From: Colwellia sp.
Lineage (GTDB): Bacteria; Pseudomonadota; Gammaproteobacteria; Enterobacterales; Alteromonadaceae
Direction of reading: 5' to 3'
Assembly (NCBI GenBank): GCA_013215295.1
Contig: JABSOZ010000014.1
Span: forward strand, 62,001 to 126,000
Length of the DNA: 64,000 nucleotides
This document shows, one piece after another, positions 46,980-55,634 of this stretch; the stretch's first letter is position 1; every line of letters begins with the position of its first letter. The notes under the pieces are model-generated. The model was not told the DNA's origin. It saw only the letters and a program-made list of their open reading frames with translations, and ran no database searches. Made by a program: the position numbers and the translations under genes.

Positions 46980-48122
46980 TTACAGAATTTTTTTGCTTTC
47001 TCCTTCGACAATCCAACTATTGAGCACAAACCTGTTAGGGATCTGCAACAGCATTTTATCTACCTGTTTATTTTTACTAAATGTAAAGCTCACCTGTTCC
47101 TCCTGAACAAAAGGAAATCCAACTAAATCAAAACGATTTTTCGATAGGGGCTTTAACTCAATAACAAAGCTTCCTGCGCGGCGCATCTGTAACTTGCCAT
47201 CTATCAATGTTATCTGGGTGAACAGTCCATCCGCTCCTAGATATCGCCCGGAAAATTGCGCTAACCAATTCAGCGGCAATGAAGCCTTTTTAACAAAGTT
47301 AGCTTCTATCATGTCAGGTATTAAGCGGTGTCCATAAAACTTGGTAAAGTCACTAATTAAAGCTTTAGTTGTTTTGTCTTGAAAAATGCTTTCCATACTC
47401 CAGCCCTGAGCATAAAGTACGCCCAATCTTTTTCGATAAATATCGCGGGTTTTATGGGATTTGATCAGATCTCGAATGTTACTCACCACACCATGTCCGG
47501 GTACTATAGTGCTATTATCGTTAGTCAACGACAGTACCTTTTTCATCAGCTTATCGTAACCATTTTTACCTCCAGCACCTTCATAGGTAATCATCTCAGT
47601 ACTAAAACTGTCTCCCATCAATAAAATATTATTATTAACCAAGTGCACTATCGATGAGTCCAATGTATGACCAGGTGTGTGGTAGATATTAACTTCTTCC
47701 CCAGCGAAGTTTAATGTCATTTTCTTGTTGAATGTTATGTGATGAAGGCTTGGTGAATATTTAATATATTTCTGACCAATGATGGTTGCGCCTAAATTGG
47801 CGAAAAACTGATTTCCACCACTATGATCAAAATGATAATGGGTGTTAATAACATATTGGATCTTTTTGTCAGATATTGAGCGAATACCTGCATATAAAGA
47901 TTCGGCTGTGCCAGCACGTCGAGAGCCGGTATCTATCAACAATATACTCTGCTCAGCGACTAACATAGTGACATTAGCCCCTGAATTGTTGGTCGTTACA
48001 TAAACATTATCGGCAATTTTTTCAAAAAACACTTCAGTTTTATCATCTACAGAACTTTGGGCCATACTGTTATTCACTACGAGCGCGATTAACAATGCGC
48101 TTATCATTTTGAGCATTTTCAT
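46980..48122 (-). CDS. Exported MBL-fold metallo-hydrolase (canonical metal site)
   Basis: I chose the ATG at 48122 because AAGGAAAG lies at proper spacing and it starts a signal peptide (MISALLIALVVNNSMAQ); upstream starts to 48152 would add 10 residues. The product has 380 residues. Metal ligands are complete: INTHYHFDHSGGN, TPGHT, LLMGDSFS and VPGHGV. It resembles subclass B3-like or quinoprotein-relay-type periplasmic hydrolases. The C-terminal 100 residues form an added beta domain also found in the paralogue. It is divergent from the CadC-like regulator, with an inverted repeat between them. Confidence 0.9.
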   Translation of the reverse strand: MKMLKMISALLIALVVNNSMAQSSVDDKTEVFFEKIADNVYVTTNNSGANVTMLVAEQSILLIDTGSRRAGTAESLYAGIRSISDKKIQYVINTHYHFDHSGGNQFFANLGATIIGQKYIKYSPSLHHITFNKKMTLNFAGEEVNIYHTPGHTLDSSIVHLVNNNILLMGDSFSTEMITYEGAGGKNGYDKLMKKVLSLTNDNSTIVPGHGVVSNIRDLIKSHKTRDIYRKRLGVLYAQGWSMESIFQDKTTKALISDFTKFYGHRLIPDMIEANFVKKASLPLNWLAQFSGRYLGADGLFTQITLIDGKLQMRRAGSFVIELKPLSKNRFDLVGFPFVQEEQVSFTFSKNKQVDKMLLQIPNRFVLNSWIVEGESKKIL

Positions 48123-48165
48123 AACTTCAACTTTCCTTAACATCGGTACCATTAATTTTATTAAC

Positions 48166-48213
48166 GGCGTAAATTCACATGATTTAATGCTTTACATAGT
48201 AATGATTTACGCC
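48166..48213. promoter_or_regulatory. 9-bp inverted repeat between the MBL gene and CadC-like regulator
   Basis: GGCGTAAAT (48166-48174) and ATTTACGCC (48205-48213) are perfect inverted copies 30 bp apart. ATGATTTA also occurs twice in this interval. It lies just upstream of the MBL gene and is a candidate operator for the membrane regulator. Confidence 0.5.
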
Positions 48214-48367
48214 AAAAAGACATGACGTTAAGGTGACTTATGACTGACTTGTTGCTGATTTCATTAGTTTTTTTGCAAATTTTTGATATTAGCTGTTTAA
48301 ATGCTGCGTTTGACAAAGACAATCGAGTAAACTGAACAAATTGAAAGAGCGATAACCAAGGTTTAAG

Positions 48368-50461
48368 ATGAGTGCCATAAAGCAGCAATACTGGGTTAAT
48401 CAGTATTTTGTTGATCTTACGCGAAACCAGATCCACCAAAACGATGATATTCAGCTAATGCCCCCCAAGGCACTTGCCGTTCTAACTTACCTAGCCGAGC
48501 ATCAGGGAAAAGTGGTCAGCCATGAAGCACTGATGGATAAAGTCTGGCAGGGTAGTATTGTTTCATCCAATACTTTGCAACGCAGTATCGTTCAATTACG
48601 TAAGGCTCTTGGTGATGACAGTAAGTCACAGTCAGTCATCAAAACTCACGCCAAACAAGGTTATAGTCTAGAGGCAAAAGTAGATTGGCGTGCGGAAACT
48701 CCCCCTACGCTCAATTCAGTAATCGAGGGCAGGGTTAACCGACGCAAACATTTCGCAATTTTTGTCACTATTGCTTTGGTCGCGTTTGTCACCTTGTTTT
48801 CTTTGCAACAGCTCAATTCACCGATTGAGCGGTTTGACCATCTGGCATCAGTGACCTTCAGCGATGAAAAAGAATTTATGGCGACTTACTCAAATGACGG
48901 TCGCTATGTATTATTTCACCGTTATTTGGGTATGTGTCAAAATAATATCTGGGCCAAAGATTTAGCCACTCAACAGCAGCATCAATTAACCAAAGAATAC
49001 GGTATATATGATCGGCATAGTCTCTCAGCCGATGGGGAAAACTTAGTGTTTATGGGAGGGCAGGCATGCGACAAAAACATTCAACCGAAAGCTTGTTTGG
49101 ATTTGATGACGTTAGACCTGAACCTGGCGCTAATCAATCCACAAGCTCCCAATATAAGGTTGGACTGTAAAAACGCTGAGCTGACCATGCCCAACTGGCT
49201 AAATGATGGCAGCATTGTCGCGCTGAAAAAAAGCCCTCGGCAGTGGAGTTTGGTAAAGTTACCAGCAGGAAGCGAGCAACTTATTGAGCTATACGCTCCA
49301 GCAAACAAGAAAATCTACAGTTTGACATATTCACCCTTTAATGACCTTATGGCGGTGATTAGCATCAATATTGCCAACCAACATTTGCTTGAAATTTTCG
49401 ACAATCAAGGAACAATTATATCGAGTGCGATCATAACGCGCCCGAAAACTATGTCACCCGTGCAGCGTATCTATCCAAGTTTTGACCCTAAGCAGAACAG
49501 GCTTGTTTTTAGCAGTGGTAAACAGTTATTTTCAATGTCTTTTGAAGGTGACATTAGTCAGATATCAATCCCTACCCAACATAATATTTATCATCCAAGT
49601 CTGCATCCGCAGGAAAACAAACTACTGGTCACCCATGGTGTGTTTGATAACGATATTGCACAAATTCAACTTGGACAGCCCAATAAAAGCAAACAGGTCG
49701 CGGCCTTTAATGAGGTATTTCAACCCTACCCAAGTATCGCACGTTCAATTTTCTCCGATCGACAAGGCCGTTATGCTCCATCGGGCAAGGCAATCGCCTT
49801 TATTTCAGAGCGCTCAGGTACCGCTCAGTTATGGCTGAGCCAAGATGATCAACTCAGGCAATTGACTCAATTTGAGACTGACACACAAATTAGCGGTCTG
49901 GCTTGGTCTGAATCGGGTGACACTATAATGACTGCAGCCAATGGTGAACTGTTTACTGTAACCACTGGCGCAAAAGTCAGCCCAGTTGCTACAGAACTTG
50001 CTATTACTCAGTTATTTCAATGGCACGGCGACGAGCTTTTGCTCAAGGTCGATGTTTCAGGCGATACCAAGTTGGTTAGTTATGATCTGTTGAAAGGTAC
50101 GATACAGGAGTTGTTTAATGGCGATGTAAAATGGGCAGCAGGCACGCCAACAGAGAAGTTAATTTATCTTGATACGCAAAATAATTACTGGCAAATGTCA
50201 TCCAACGGGACAGTTGTCATTAGTCAATTGGCGGACAAGAGCAGCACGGGGTATTTTTTACTTAAAAATGACAATCTTTACAATATTAATAACGAGGGGC
50301 AACTCTGGTTATACAATACAATAAATGGTCAGTTTCAGATAATACAAAACTTACACAGCGGTATATCTTACCTCAATGATATACAAGGAGATCGCTTGCT
50401 GTTTACGCAAAAAATATCAGCGCGCAAAGAGATTGTTGAATTAAGTGTAAGTAGTGACTAA
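48368..50461 (+). CDS. CadC/ToxR-type membrane transcriptional regulator with periplasmic beta-propeller
   Basis: Residues about 8-100 of this 697-residue protein are an OmpR/PhoB-type winged helix (QLMPPKALAVLTYLAEHQGK, SSNTLQRSIVQLRKALGDDS, KTHAKQGYSLEA). A single membrane span follows at about 122-143 (FAIFVTIALVAFVTLFSLQQ). The remaining 550 residues look like a TolB/WD40-type beta-propeller (SNDGRYVLFHR, SADGENLVFMGG, SERSGTAQLWLSQDDQ) in the periplasm. Such one-component regulators sense envelope signals and bind DNA directly. It is divergent from the MBL pair, its likely target. Confidence 0.9.
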   Translation: MSAIKQQYWVNQYFVDLTRNQIHQNDDIQLMPPKALAVLTYLAEHQGKVVSHEALMDKVWQGSIVSSNTLQRSIVQLRKALGDDSKSQSVIKTHAKQGYSLEAKVDWRAETPPTLNSVIEGRVNRRKHFAIFVTIALVAFVTLFSLQQLNSPIERFDHLASVTFSDEKEFMATYSNDGRYVLFHRYLGMCQNNIWAKDLATQQQHQLTKEYGIYDRHSLSADGENLVFMGGQACDKNIQPKACLDLMTLDLNLALINPQAPNIRLDCKNAELTMPNWLNDGSIVALKKSPRQWSLVKLPAGSEQLIELYAPANKKIYSLTYSPFNDLMAVISINIANQHLLEIFDNQGTIISSAIITRPKTMSPVQRIYPSFDPKQNRLVFSSGKQLFSMSFEGDISQISIPTQHNIYHPSLHPQENKLLVTHGVFDNDIAQIQLGQPNKSKQVAAFNEVFQPYPSIARSIFSDRQGRYAPSGKAIAFISERSGTAQLWLSQDDQLRQLTQFETDTQISGLAWSESGDTIMTAANGELFTVTTGAKVSPVATELAITQLFQWHGDELLLKVDVSGDTKLVSYDLLKGTIQELFNGDVKWAAGTPTEKLIYLDTQNNYWQMSSNGTVVISQLADKSSTGYFLLKNDNLYNINNEGQLWLYNTINGQFQIIQNLHSGISYLNDIQGDRLLFTQKISARKEIVELSVSSD

Positions 50462-50694
50462 CAATGGATTGACTCATGTTATGGGCTGAAGTGTTTCAGT
50501 GAATAAGCGTAAGAGCTATTTTTAATTAGCGCTTCAATAGGTTCATTTTCTTTATCTTGGTCTAAAATAATAGAAGATTGTTTTTTCAAAAAAGCTGTAA
50601 CCTGTTTAATTGGGCTACATCAACGTTGATAAGTTAACGAAAAATTAATCGAAACTCATTATTTAATTATTCAATCATTTTTTAGTCAACTTTT

Positions 50695-50700
50695 GGAAGG
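50695..50700 (+). promoter_or_regulatory. Strong ribosome-binding site that sets a TTG start
   Basis: GGAAGG ends 8 bases before TTG at 50709. The first in-frame ATG is 28 codons further in, so the TTG is the likely start of the DoxX gene. Confidence 0.75.
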
Positions 50701-50708
50701 CCCAAACA

Positions 50709-51329
50709 TTGAAAAATTCTTTAATCAAAATTCACTCTCTGCTCAATAAAACGCGAAAAATTGATTTTTTAGCCCCTTTATTATTGAGAATGTATTTAGT
50801 CCCGGTGTTTTGGATGGCAGGTACTAAAAAGGTAGAAGGTTTTGAGGGAATTGTTGAATGGTTTGGTAACACTGAATGGGGATTAGGATTACCTTTTCCA
50901 TTTTTAATGGCCTTTTTAGCGACAGCTACTGAGTTTCTTGGTGCAATAGCACTTTTCTTTGGCGTTGCCGTAAGGTGGTTTTCACTGCCGTTAATGTTTA
51001 CGATGGTTGTCGCAGCAGGAGCTGTGCATTGGGACAATGGCTGGCAAGCAATAACAGACCCAAGTGCACCTTTTGCTAATGAAAGAGTTATAGAGGCATC
51101 TAATAAGTTAGGGATCATAAAAGAAGTACTGCAAGAAAATACTGATTACGATTATTTAACGTCAAGCGGCAGTGTTGTGATGCTAAACAATGGCATTGAA
51201 TTTTCTGTAACCTACTTTATTATGTTATTAGCTTTATTATTTATCGGGGCTGGTCGTTATATAAGCGTTGATTATTGGGTTGAGCGAGCTCTATATAAAG
51301 AACAAAGAGCATTGTCTTCCACTTCATAA
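50709..51329 (+). CDS. DoxX family membrane protein, HvfX-like
   Basis: This 206-residue protein has about four hydrophobic helices. The conserved LLRMYLVPVFWMAGTKKVEG and VEWFGNTEWGLGLPFPFLMA match the HvfX-type DoxX proteins linked to copper-binding RiPP maturation (HvfA/B/C/X). GAVHWDNGWQAI is also typical. No HvfA precursor, HvfB or HvfC gene is near, so it is an orphan here. Start is TTG with GGAAGG 8 bp upstream. Confidence 0.85.
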   Translation: MKNSLIKIHSLLNKTRKIDFLAPLLLRMYLVPVFWMAGTKKVEGFEGIVEWFGNTEWGLGLPFPFLMAFLATATEFLGAIALFFGVAVRWFSLPLMFTMVVAAGAVHWDNGWQAITDPSAPFANERVIEASNKLGIIKEVLQENTDYDYLTSSGSVVMLNNGIEFSVTYFIMLLALLFIGAGRYISVDYWVERALYKEQRALSSTS

Positions 51330-51760
51330 AGAGTTCATCGGTACTTATCTTAGCTCTTCAGTGTTATCTTTCCAATAGTTAAAATTGAGGTTTGTCATCG
51401 CTGTGCAAGGGGAGTCGAGAGTGCCAGCATATACTGAACCTCCTGATTGTATGCATGTGCTAAATACTTTATATAGTCATTTTCCCCTTTATATTAATTT
51501 TCAACGGTTAACTTTATGTCGCACATATATTCTTCATCGATTGCGACAAAACCCACTACATTCATTAACTTTATGAATTGATGTAAGGTATTAATAAATA
51601 CAGTTATTTGCTTGTAATATTATGTTGTCGTTAAATATTTCGAAAATGCCACATTCAGTTTAATGACCACTTGGTTTGATTAGTTTTAATGAAGACAAAA
51701 AGTAGACTTTTCCTGTATAACAACTACTCTATAATCATAAGAAATTAAAGAGTTTTGTTA
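51330..51760. other. 431-bp intergenic region
   Basis: AT-rich. I see no supported gene, strong hairpin or repeat. AAAGAG at 51747-51752 is the likely ribosome-binding site of the next gene. Confidence 0.5.
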
Positions 51761-52984
51761 ATGGAAATAATGTCTGATACATTTATAGCAAGGCAAGCAA
51801 TTTTAGATATAAACCTTAAAACGATTGGCTATGAACTTCTGTTTAGGGACAGTTTAGAAAATGTATTTAGAGAGTCATTACCTGAAAAAGCAACGTCAAA
51901 AGTTATTCTTCAAAATTATATTTTAGGTAATTTAGCTGATGTTTGTGGGGGAAAGTTAGCCTTTATTAATTTTGACGAATTCACATTATTGCAAAACTCA
52001 CCATTGTTATTTAACCCAAAAAATATTGTCGTTGAAATAATAGAAACAATAAACATTTCAGATGAGCTTGTTTTTAATGTTTCTCAAATTCATAAAAAAG
52101 GTTATACAATAGCGTTGGATGATTATGACTTTTCGAGTAAATGGGATATATTTTTTCCGTACATATCTATTATTAAAGTAGATGTTGAGCAAGTTTCTTA
52201 CCATCAAATCGAGGAACTTAAAAAACGATTGTTATCGACCCAGAGTAAAATAAAAATTGTTGCTGAACGTGTTGAAACGAATGAGCAATTTCAAAAGTTA
52301 AAAACGATTGAGATTGATTACTACCAAGGGTACTTTTTTCATAAACCCGAGATAAAGTCTGGAACATGTGTATCACCGCTCAAAGTGAATTTAATTCAAC
52401 TTTTCTTAGAAGCCTATAAACCTCATTTAGATTTTGATCAATTGACTAAAATCATTAGTCGTGACGTTACTTTAGTGAGTGGAATATTAAAACTGGTAAA
52501 CAGTGCTGCTGAGTGCGGCAATATTGAAATTATCTCTATTAAGCAGGCTATTACTTATTTGGGCACCAATAAAATAAAGCAATATGTTGCGATAATATCT
52601 ATGTCAACGTTGTCATCTGACCGTCCGTCAGAGCTTTTTTCAGAGTCATTAGTTCGCGCTAAAATGATGGAACTGATAGCAGAAGAAGCACCCTTTAATC
52701 ATATCAAAGAAAAAGCATTTTTAACGGGAATACTCAGTAACCTAGACGCGATACTAAATTTACCTATGCAAAAAATCATGATGGATTATACTTTTTCACA
52801 AGATATTAAGCTTGCACTCTCTAAGCAACAAGGCGCACTCTCTGAACTCCTAGAAATGGCTAAGAATTATGAAGTTTCTGATACGGGTAATGTCGCTAAT
52901 TTGGTTAATACTCATGACATAGCAGAGTCGACGCTGCTAAATTGCTATTGCGAATCATTAAAATGGACAGTGAACGTAATCTAG
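51761..52984 (+). CDS. EAL and HDOD domain protein (YuxH family, EAL probably inactive)
   Basis: I chose the ATG at 51761 because of an AAAGAG site 8 bases upstream; an in-frame TTG at 51755 is possible. The product has 407 residues. The N-terminal EAL domain starts FIARQAILDINLKTIGYELLFRDS, where the catalytic EAL reads ELL, as in YuxH proteins that do not hydrolyse c-di-GMP. ALDDYDF, IIKVDVE and VAERVETNEQF are kept in altered form. The C-terminal HDOD domain covers about residues 205-400 (ISRDVTLVSGILKLVNSA, ITYLGTNKIKQYVAIISMS). A signalling scaffold role is likely. Confidence 0.9.
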   Translation: MEIMSDTFIARQAILDINLKTIGYELLFRDSLENVFRESLPEKATSKVILQNYILGNLADVCGGKLAFINFDEFTLLQNSPLLFNPKNIVVEIIETINISDELVFNVSQIHKKGYTIALDDYDFSSKWDIFFPYISIIKVDVEQVSYHQIEELKKRLLSTQSKIKIVAERVETNEQFQKLKTIEIDYYQGYFFHKPEIKSGTCVSPLKVNLIQLFLEAYKPHLDFDQLTKIISRDVTLVSGILKLVNSAAECGNIEIISIKQAITYLGTNKIKQYVAIISMSTLSSDRPSELFSESLVRAKMMELIAEEAPFNHIKEKAFLTGILSNLDAILNLPMQKIMMDYTFSQDIKLALSKQQGALSELLEMAKNYEVSDTGNVANLVNTHDIAESTLLNCYCESLKWTVNVI

Positions 52985-53045
52985 TTCTTTTACACTCATC
53001 GATATTGTTTTAATTTTTGGTTGCTTATTCCATCTGTGCTAGTGG

Positions 53046-53366
53046 TCATGCTACATGTATCAATTTACCTTCGTTATTATCTTTAAACCGTTGAAATGAA
53101 CGCGTACCGTAATGAAATTCGCTACTTTCGTTTATTGAGTGATACGAAAACCAAACTACAGCGATATTTTTTTTAGTCAGTAATGGTGGTTCGCCTATTC
53201 GTTTTACACTAAGACCGACGCTTCCTTTTCTGACGTGAATGCAATGGTTGTCATACGCTTTATTAATGCTTTGTCATCAGCGTTTATTGCAGTTATAAAG
53301 CTTCTCCACGTGCTAATGCGGATTGCTTTTGCTCCAAATGGATGACGTTTCCCTCTAAGACATTAT
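53046..53366 (-). pseudogene. Possible decayed coding region (frameshifted remnant)
   Basis: On the minus strand one frame reads RGKRHPFGAKAIRISTWRSF then ITAINADDKALIKRM and stops. A second frame continues with YDNHCIHVRKGSVGLSVKRI then IAVVWFSYHSINESSEFHYG and stops at 53046. Both are richer in protein-like composition than expected from spacer DNA, neither has a usable start, and one frameshift would join them. I recognise no family, so this is a tentative remnant. Confidence 0.3.
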
Positions 53367-53495
53367 CTGAAATATCTTTTACTATATAGGGAGCTACGCA
53401 ACCTGTTCAATTAACTGAAATTACTATATATTGACTCGTTAAGAAGTAAATTCATCCTGTTTAATCAACTAATTACAAGGTGAACAGTTAATCTC

Positions 53496-53554
53496 TACAT
53501 TTTGTTACAAACGATGGATCTTGTTACGTCATTAATATTGAGTCTCCATATAAT
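53496..53554 (+). promoter_or_regulatory. 35-bp regulatory element with -10 box upstream of MipA (copy 1)
   Basis: The element at 53496-53530 has two TTGTTAC repeats (53502-53508 and 53521-53527, 19 bp apart) flanking ACGATGGATC. TATAAT at 53549-53554 lies 28 bp after the second repeat and lacks a good -35, which fits an activator-dependent promoter. A near-identical copy lies upstream of the serine hydrolase gene at 57068. Confidence 0.8.
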
Positions 53555-53589
53555 GACTATATACTTAACCATCAGGAATCGTAAAACAC

Positions 53590-54426
53590 ATGACTTCATC
53601 ACAAAACATACCTAAATCAATCATTGGCGGCTTGCTGGCGCTGTTCGTTTCTACTTCTGTTTTTTCTGCAGATATTACCCATGCTTTACGTAATAATACA
53701 CAAGATAAGGCAACCACCGAAAACTACTTTGAGCTAGGTCTTGGGGCAGGCATTGGTAGAGCTCCGAGTTTAACTGACGACGATGCCACGTGGGCTGCAC
53801 CTTATTGGGTTATTAATGGCAGTTATAATTGGAACGGTTTGTTTGTTGAAAAATATGGAGAAAGTAGCGACCCTATTTTACTGGGCTACAACGCGTATGA
53901 GAGTGAGGATTGGTCGTTAGATATAATTATTGGGCCAAATTTTAGCGGCCTGCATTTTGATGATAAATTTGAAGACCTTGATGACAGAAATTCAAGTACC
54001 ATGTTTGGTGGTCGCCTAACAGGTTACTTAGGAGATAACGTCGTACAGTTTTCAGTTAAACATGATATCAGTGGTAACAGTCATGGTACTTCAGCATCGG
54101 CTTTAGTGGGACGGAATTGGCAGGTTAGAAATTGGAATTTTCATAGCTTAATCGGGTTGCAGTTTTTTGATAGTCGTATTAATGATTATTATCACGGAAT
54201 TAACGATGCAGAAGCATCACGTACAGAGTTTACGCGATACAATCCGGGGTCAAACTTTAATGCTACTGCAGAGGTTGGGGTTACTTATCCAGTAACTGAA
54301 AACTGGGTCTTTCGCAGCACAGCACGATTTAGCACCGTATCAGATGCTGACATGGACAGTCCAATATTTGAAACTACAAGTTCAACGAGAACATCATTAC
54401 GTACGAGCATCACCTACGTTTTTTAA
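53590..54426 (+). CDS. MipA/OmpV family outer-membrane protein
   Basis: This 278-residue protein has a signal peptide (IIGGLLALFVSTSVFSA). A beta-barrel follows, with alternating hydrophobic strands such as YFELGLGAGIGRAPS, WSLDIIIGPNFSG and TMFGGRLTGYLG, and an aromatic C-terminus (SLRTSITYVF). MipA in E. coli links MltA and PBP1B in murein synthesis. It is the first gene of a set with DUF3019 (18 bp later), a response regulator and a sensor kinase, with the 35-bp element upstream. MipA paired with a two-component system and DUF3019 recurs in related genera. Confidence 0.93.
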   Translation: MTSSQNIPKSIIGGLLALFVSTSVFSADITHALRNNTQDKATTENYFELGLGAGIGRAPSLTDDDATWAAPYWVINGSYNWNGLFVEKYGESSDPILLGYNAYESEDWSLDIIIGPNFSGLHFDDKFEDLDDRNSSTMFGGRLTGYLGDNVVQFSVKHDISGNSHGTSASALVGRNWQVRNWNFHSLIGLQFFDSRINDYYHGINDAEASRTEFTRYNPGSNFNATAEVGVTYPVTENWVFRSTARFSTVSDADMDSPIFETTSSTRTSLRTSITYVF

Positions 54427-54444
54427 TAAAGTAAGGAGTAAATT

Positions 54445-54900
54445 ATGCTTACTTTATTGCGCATAAAAAAAATAAAAATAAGTTTATTGGTAGGGTATCT
54501 GATAACAACGTTGTGTTTAATAATGGCGAGTAATGTATATGCTTCATCGGCTGATACTACCAATACTACCAATACTAACGATGTTGCACATCTTGAGGTA
54601 TCACCAGAACAATGTATTGCCTTACGTAAGGGGCAAAAATGCTATCTAGAAGTAACCTTTAGCTGGCGACACCCACAAGTACGAGATTATTGTTTGGTAA
54701 ATATAACAACAAATAAAACAATTAAATGTTGGGATCGTCAAACTAAAGGTGAGTTCAATTTTGACTTTCAATCGACGTTAAGTCATGACTTTGCTCTACG
54801 TGTTAAAGGGGCAACTGTAGATTTAGCACATGCACGCATTCCCGTCGCTTGGGTATATAAATCGTCTAAGCGCGCAAAATCAACTTGGAGATTGTTTTGA
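54445..54900 (+). CDS. DUF3019 family exported protein
   Basis: This 151-residue protein has an N-terminal signal or anchor (SLLVGYLITTLCLIMASNVYA). The core HLEVSPEQCIALRKGQKCYL and WRHPQVRDYCLVNITTNKTI, with three or four Cys, matches DUF3019, a small periplasmic family of unknown role that usually sits between MipA and a two-component system. Its TGA overlaps the next gene's TTG. Confidence 0.9.
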   Translation: MLTLLRIKKIKISLLVGYLITTLCLIMASNVYASSADTTNTTNTNDVAHLEVSPEQCIALRKGQKCYLEVTFSWRHPQVRDYCLVNITTNKTIKCWDRQTKGEFNFDFQSTLSHDFALRVKGATVDLAHARIPVAWVYKSSKRAKSTWRLF

Positions 54901-55631
54901 AAAAAACAGTTTTGAAAGAAACCATTCAATGTAAGCATATTATGTTGGTAGAAGACGATATGTCCTTAGCTGAATGGTTTTGTGATTATCTAACCGAGCA
55001 TGGTTATTTGGTGACCATTTCAAATCGTGGTGACACTGCCATTGAGTTGATTGAATCAGATCAGCCAGACTTGGTGATATTAGACATTATGTTACCTGTA
55101 AAAGATGGCTTTGAAGTCTGTCAGGCAATTCGTCCTTTTTATCATGGGCCAATACTCATGATGACGGCACGCGATCATGAAACCGATGAAGTACTTGGGT
55201 TAGAACTTGGCGCCGACGACTATGTTGTGAAACCCGTTAAGCCGAGAGTATTGTTATCACGCATCAAAGCGCTTTTTCGTCGTGTATCTCTGCCAAAAGC
55301 TGAAACTGAAGAGAATCTAAATAGATTAACTTTTGGCAAATTATGTATCGATGCAAATTCTAGAACAACAACGCTTTTAGGTGATAAAGTTGCGATTTCG
55401 TCGAACGAGTTTGATGTGCTTTGGCAACTCGCTGAAGCGGCTGATAACGTTGTTAGTCGAAAAGATTTGGTGGTTCAACGCAGAGGCATTGAATACGATG
55501 GCTTTGATCGGTCAATCGATATTCTTATTTCTAGGATACGCAAAAAATTAGGCGATGATGCAAGTAATCCATATCGAATTAAAACGGTATGGGGCAAAGG
55601 GTATTTATTTGTTAAAGACGCTTGGGAGTAA
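54897..55631 (+). CDS. OmpR/PhoB-family response regulator
   Basis: I chose TTG at 54897. GGAG lies 6 bases upstream and the start overlaps the DUF3019 stop (TTGA), implying coupled translation; a TTG at 54885 is also in frame. The product has 244 residues. The receiver has IMLVEDDMSLAEWF, the phospho-Asp in VILDIMLPVKDG, and Lys in DDYVVKPVKPR. The C-terminal winged helix has SSNEFDVLWQLAEAADNVVS and RIKTVWGKGYLFV. It is paired with the kinase 3 bp downstream. It probably binds the shared 35-bp element. Confidence 0.94.
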   Translation: MKKTVLKETIQCKHIMLVEDDMSLAEWFCDYLTEHGYLVTISNRGDTAIELIESDQPDLVILDIMLPVKDGFEVCQAIRPFYHGPILMMTARDHETDEVLGLELGADDYVVKPVKPRVLLSRIKALFRRVSLPKAETEENLNRLTFGKLCIDANSRTTTLLGDKVAISSNEFDVLWQLAEAADNVVSRKDLVVQRRGIEYDGFDRSIDILISRIRKKLGDDASNPYRIKTVWGKGYLFVKDAWE

Positions 55632-55634
55632 GAG

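Larger units (their letters stand above)
52985..53589. other. 605-bp intergenic region with gene remnant and regulated promoter
   Basis: No intact gene is supported. It holds a likely decayed minus-strand frame at 53046-53366, and the 35-bp element (53496-53530) with a TATAAT at 53549-53554 upstream of MipA. Confidence 0.6.

Noticed and set aside
48161-48439. 92-residue minus-strand frame between the MBL and CadC-like genes
   Set aside because: It overlaps the start of the CadC-like gene on the opposite strand and covers the inverted repeat; no family.
51385-51576. 63-residue plus-strand reading frame
   Set aside because: Composition is not protein-like, no ribosome-binding site and no recognised family.
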